Below, one piece after another: positions 7,361-9,909 of a stretch of DNA of 9,909 nt. Source of the stretch: Beijerinckiaceae bacterium (GTDB taxonomy: Bacteria; Pseudomonadota; Alphaproteobacteria; Rhizobiales; Beijerinckiaceae); contig DAIESR010000030.1 in NCBI GenBank assembly GCA_027346205.1, positions 1-9,909 of the forward strand, in the 5' to 3' direction. Position 1 is the stretch's first letter; each line of letters opens with the position of its first letter. Below the pieces are notes generated by a model. The model was given only the letters and a program-made list of their open reading frames with translations. It had not been told where the DNA came from and did no database searches. Position numbers and translations under genes: made by a program.

Positions 7361-8350
7361 ATGAAGTTGACGCAGTCCCAAATATTGGGGACGGGGTCTT
7401 ATGCTCCGTCGCGCATTCTCACCAATGCGGATCTCGAAAAACTCATAGACACGTCCGACGACTGGATCGTCACGCGGACAGGCATTCGCGAGCGTCGCAT
7501 CGCGGCCGATGGAGAGGCCACGTCGGACATGGCGGTCGAGGCGGCCAAAAAAGCGCTCGACATGGCGGGGACCCGACCGGACGAACTCGACATGATCATC
7601 GTCGGCACGATCTCGCCCGACATGCAGATGCCCTCCTGTGCAGTGTTCGTCCAGGCCAAACTCGGCGCGACGCGCGCATTCGCTTTCGACATTTCCGCCG
7701 CTTGCGCCGGCTCGCTCTATGGGCTCAGCATCGCCGACCAATTCATTCGCTCGGGGCAAGCCAAACGCGTGCTCGTCATCGGTGCGGAGCTGCTGAGCCG
7801 CGTCGTCGATTGGACCGACCGAAGCAGCTGCGTGCTCTTTGGCGACGCGGCGGGCGCGCTCGTGGTCGGACCGAGCAGCGATCCCAGGCGCGGCATGATG
7901 TCGGCGCATCTCCATTCCGACGGCGCAGCCGCCCATATCTTGTCGATTCCCGGTGGTGGCAGCAAATATCCGCAATCGGAAGAGGTCCTCGCCAAGAAGA
8001 TGCATAAAGTGGCGATGAGCGGTCGGGAGATCTATAAATTCGCACTTCAGGTTCTTCCCGAAGCCGTTCACGAAGCCCTTGCCGCACATGGCTTGAAGCC
8101 CGGTGCGATCGATCATGTTATCTCGCATCAAGCCAATATTCGCATCGTCGAATCGGTGCTCGACAGGCTCGCCATTCCGCGCGAGAAATGCTGGTTCAAC
8201 ATCGATCGCTACGGCAATACTTCGAGCGCGTCGCTGCCGATTTCGCTCGATGAAGCCAATCGCGCCGGGCGGTTGAAGCCGGGCGATCTGAGCATGATGA
8301 TGGCAATCGGCGGCGGCATGGCCTGGGGCAGCGCGCTCATGCGCTGGTGA
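7361..8350 (+). CDS. fabH: 3-oxoacyl-ACP synthase III (KAS III, FabH family)
   Basis: A thiolase-fold condensing enzyme. FabH proper joins acetyl-CoA (or another acyl-CoA) to malonyl-ACP to start fatty-acid synthesis in the cytoplasm. The 329-residue protein aligns by eye with E. coli FabH from end to end: IGTGSY-like start, TNADLEKLIDTSDDWIVTRTGI, then the catalytic triad Cys115 (DISAACAG), His256 (ISHQAN) and Asn286 (DRYGNTSSAS), and the C-terminal GGGMAWGSALMRW. Length and all key residues are normal. A GTG lies just before the ATG (7358); I prefer the ATG because AAAAAGG precedes it, although the spacing is short. It is not next to plsX and ihfA, the usual fabH neighbours in this group, so it may be a second, specialised KAS III; that is inference. 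The window shows no acyl-carrier or other lipid gene beside it. Confidence 0.95.
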   Translation: MKLTQSQILGTGSYAPSRILTNADLEKLIDTSDDWIVTRTGIRERRIAADGEATSDMAVEAAKKALDMAGTRPDELDMIIVGTISPDMQMPSCAVFVQAKLGATRAFAFDISAACAGSLYGLSIADQFIRSGQAKRVLVIGAELLSRVVDWTDRSSCVLFGDAAGALVVGPSSDPRRGMMSAHLHSDGAAAHILSIPGGGSKYPQSEEVLAKKMHKVAMSGREIYKFALQVLPEAVHEALAAHGLKPGAIDHVISHQANIRIVESVLDRLAIPREKCWFNIDRYGNTSSASLPISLDEANRAGRLKPGDLSMMMAIGGGMAWGSALMRW

Positions 8351-8376
8351 TTCGCGCTGGTGATTTGCGCTGGTGA
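8338..8376 (+). repeat. 13-base tandem repeat x3 across the fabH stop codon
   Basis: Three units of 13 bases end in GCGCTGGTGA: 8338-8350, 8351-8363 (TTCGCGCTGGTGA) and 8364-8376 (TTTGCGCTGGTGA). The first unit encodes the last residues of FabH and its TGA stop; the others repeat this end downstream of the gene. Replication slippage is the simplest origin. Because the first TGA is kept, FabH is unaffected. Confidence 0.8.
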
Positions 8377-8421
8377 GCGGACGACAGCTGTGAACAAGAC
8401 GTACGATGGCACGTGGCATAG

Positions 8422-8763
8422 ACAGAAAAACCGCTCAATCCTGGTATTCATTTATCTATAATAATACATACACCGAATGAGACGTCGGGGGAGCAGAGAT
8501 CCACAGCTTCTGTCGGTAACCCAAACGACTGGCCCTGATTTTCGATCCCCACTTCAGAGATCACGGCTTCTCATTTCCAGGCCGTTTCTGTTAAACTCGC
8601 TTTAAGCGATGTCCCCGATGCGTTTCCCGACGGAATATTTCCTGTATCGTTGGAGATCCATGTCCAGACGCGGCGCACACCCGGTGAAAGACATGGCCGC
8701 CGGACCAGTTTCAACATCGACATCAAGCAAACCAACATTTGGAATGAGGTAGTATACATTTAA
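8422..8763 (+). pseudogene. Probable decayed reading frame in front of the kinase gene
   Basis: The plus-strand frame ending at TAA 8761-8763 is open back to 8422, except for a single TGA at 8536-8538. The 74 residues after the TGA look protein-like, alternating polar and apolar as in beta strands (FPDGIFPVSLEIHVQ, then TSFNIDIKQTNIWNEVVYI). The part before it (TPNETSGEQRSTASVGNPND) is also plausible sequence. No ATG or GTG start exists on either side of the TGA, only a TTG at 8650. This suggests a gene remnant broken by a nonsense change and lacking its 5' end. Alternatively, a frameshift near 8535 would join it to the frame starting at ATG 8477. The frame ends 16 bases before the kinase ATG. 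I do not recognise the family. Chance openness cannot be excluded, and the region may simply be an intergenic spacer. Confidence 0.3.
8457..8462 (+). promoter_or_regulatory. TATAAT -10-like hexamer
   Basis: A perfect TATAAT sits in a short AT-rich patch between fabH and the kinase gene. No matching -35 is seen at 16-18 bases upstream. It is the best promoter candidate for the kinase or for the remnant frame before it, but the support is weak. Confidence 0.2.
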
Positions 8764-8779
8764 GGAAAAGAGACAGGAG

Positions 8780-9909
8780 ATGCGTCAGGCCGATGCGATA
8801 AATCGCTGGAGCGTCACGGGTTCTACCTTCAATACCCGACTCCTCTTCATTTTTGGCATATTGATCATCCTGCTGGTTTGCGCAGGCGCCGGCGTGGCCA
8901 TTCATGAATTGCGTCTACGCGATCTCAACGAAGAACGGAGGACGCTAACCGTCATCGACCGACTCCTCGTCGAAGAGACGGAGCATACTTTGCAGAGCGT
9001 CGATCTCGTCCTCGTGAATGTGGCGGAAAAGCTGATCGCCGACAATCTCACGACGCCCCAGCAGTTCGCTGCGCGCGAATCGGGTCGTGCGACCTATGAA
9101 ATGCTGAAGTCGCGCATTATCGGCATTCCGCAACTCGATGTGGTGGCCCTGGTCGGCGCGGATGGGCGAATCGTCAATTTCTCGCGCAGCTTTCCGACCC
9201 TCGACATCAATGTCGCGGATCGCGATTATTTCCAAGCGCTCAAGGATACACCAAGCGATCGCGCCTTCATCAGCCAGCCGGTGCAGAATCGAGCAACGGG
9301 CGCTTGGACGACCTATCTCGCCCGCCGCGTGACGAGTCCATCCGGCCAGTTTCTCGGCTTGGTGATCGGCGGGATGGAACTCGCCTATTTCGAAAATCTC
9401 TACAAGACGCTGCAGATCGGCAAAGGCGGCGCGGCGAGCCTATGGCGGACGGACGGGACCCTGCTCGCGCGTTATCCCAATCGGCCGGAGATTGGCCATA
9501 TATTCAAGACTCCGCATCTCGCTGGCGCACATCAAACGGCTGGGCCACGCACCTACGAAGTTGATCAATCCATCGATGGCCCAGCCCGCATCATCGCCAC
9601 TATGGCAGCGCGACAATTTCCGATCGTCGTCAATGTCTCAAAGGCCACAGCACAGATCCTGGCCGATTGGTATCAGGTCGCGGCTCTCATCGCGGCCGGC
9701 ACTTTCATTTGCATCGTCGCGCTGGGCGTCGTCCTTTGGCTCCTCATGCGCCATTTCAAGACCTATGACGCGCTCACCCTTGCGCATGAGGAACGCAGCA
9801 AGGCGGTTGCCGGGCGCGAGCAGGCGGAGGCGCAATTGCGCCAGGCGCAGAAGCTCGAAGCCATCGGTCAGCTCACTGGCGGCATCGCGCATGACTTCAA
9901 CAACCTGCT
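8780..9909 (+). CDS. Membrane sensor histidine kinase with double-Cache-like sensor, 3' part missing
   Basis: The frame from ATG 8780 stays open to the window end (376 full codons), so the ATPase domain and any receiver domain lie outside. TM1 is at about 20-41. An extracytoplasmic sensor of about 255 residues follows, with hallmarks of dCache/PDC domains: VALVGADGRIVNFS (122-135), VADRDYFQAL (145-154), FISQPVQNRATGAWTTYLARRV (163-184), FLGLVIGGMELAYF (191-204) and a second module with SLWRTDGTLLARYP (220-233). TM2 is at about 299-322. A short coiled coil leads into the dimerisation/phosphoacceptor region QKLEAIGQLTGGIAHDFNNL, with His371 as the phosphorylated residue. The AHDFNNL type is common in hybrid kinases of Hyphomicrobiales that carry a C-terminal receiver, but that cannot be seen here. 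An AGGAG directly abuts the ATG and an AAGGA lies 13 bases upstream; no other in-frame start exists after the stop at 8750. The signal is unknown; Cache domains usually bind small organic ligands. Confidence 0.93.
   Translation, partial: MRQADAINRWSVTGSTFNTRLLFIFGILIILLVCAGAGVAIHELRLRDLNEERRTLTVIDRLLVEETEHTLQSVDLVLVNVAEKLIADNLTTPQQFAARESGRATYEMLKSRIIGIPQLDVVALVGADGRIVNFSRSFPTLDINVADRDYFQALKDTPSDRAFISQPVQNRATGAWTTYLARRVTSPSGQFLGLVIGGMELAYFENLYKTLQIGKGGAASLWRTDGTLLARYPNRPEIGHIFKTPHLAGAHQTAGPRTYEVDQSIDGPARIIATMAARQFPIVVNVSKATAQILADWYQVAALIAAGTFICIVALGVVLWLLMRHFKTYDALTLAHEERSKAVAGREQAEAQLRQAQKLEAIGQLTGGIAHDFNNL

Noticed and set aside
7328..8419. Minus-strand frame of 363 codons across fabH
   Set aside because: It is antisense to a complete FabH with its catalytic triad and has a composition typical of a shadow frame.
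8571..8759. Minus-strand frame of 62 codons before the kinase gene
   Set aside because: It lies opposite the more protein-like remnant frame, starts only 20 bases from the divergent kinase ATG, and has no ribosome binding site or recognisable motif.

Overview
The window looks like chromosomal DNA from an alphaproteobacterium of the order Hyphomicrobiales (Rhizobiales), most like a Beijerinckiaceae-type genome. This rests on the GC-rich codon use, the tandem-HAMP chemoreceptor, the LepA and FabH sequences, and intergenic palindromes of the kind common in this order (a GTCATGCGCGGAC-type arm and an AGAGCATG...GGAAAAGT-type element). The assignment is by pattern recognition, not a database search.

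Layout. Positions 1-251 (minus strand) hold the 5' end of a small membrane-protein gene that runs off the window. Positions 461-2347 (minus) encode a methyl-accepting chemotaxis protein. Its sensory half and upstream DNA are strikingly AT-rich compared with its signalling half and with the rest of the window. Positions 2651-4335 (minus) are a two-gene operon for a YadG/YadH-type ABC-2 exporter: the ATPase is first, and the permease overlaps it by an ATGA. Divergently, 4504-6309 (plus) is lepA (elongation factor 4). A gene-poor stretch of about 550 bases follows, with a large composite inverted repeat and a REP-like palindrome. Next come a small conserved-looking protein gene (6858-7136), a stand-alone fabH-type ketoacyl-ACP synthase III (7361-8350), a non-coding or decayed stretch with a likely gene remnant (about 8422-8763), and the first 376 codons of a sensor histidine kinase with a double-Cache-like periplasmic domain (8780 to the window end).

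The genes do not form one pathway. They are ordinary housekeeping (lepA), lipid or polyketide-type metabolism (fabH), export (ABC pair) and two independent signal-transduction proteins (chemoreceptor and kinase), separated by intergenic repeats. I found no CRISPR array, tRNA or rRNA gene, transposase, or convincing novel multi-gene system. The observations most worth a second look are the three-copy REP-like family, the composite inverted repeat after lepA, the compositional break inside the chemoreceptor gene together with an unusual residue at its signalling tip, and the remnant reading frame in front of the kinase.
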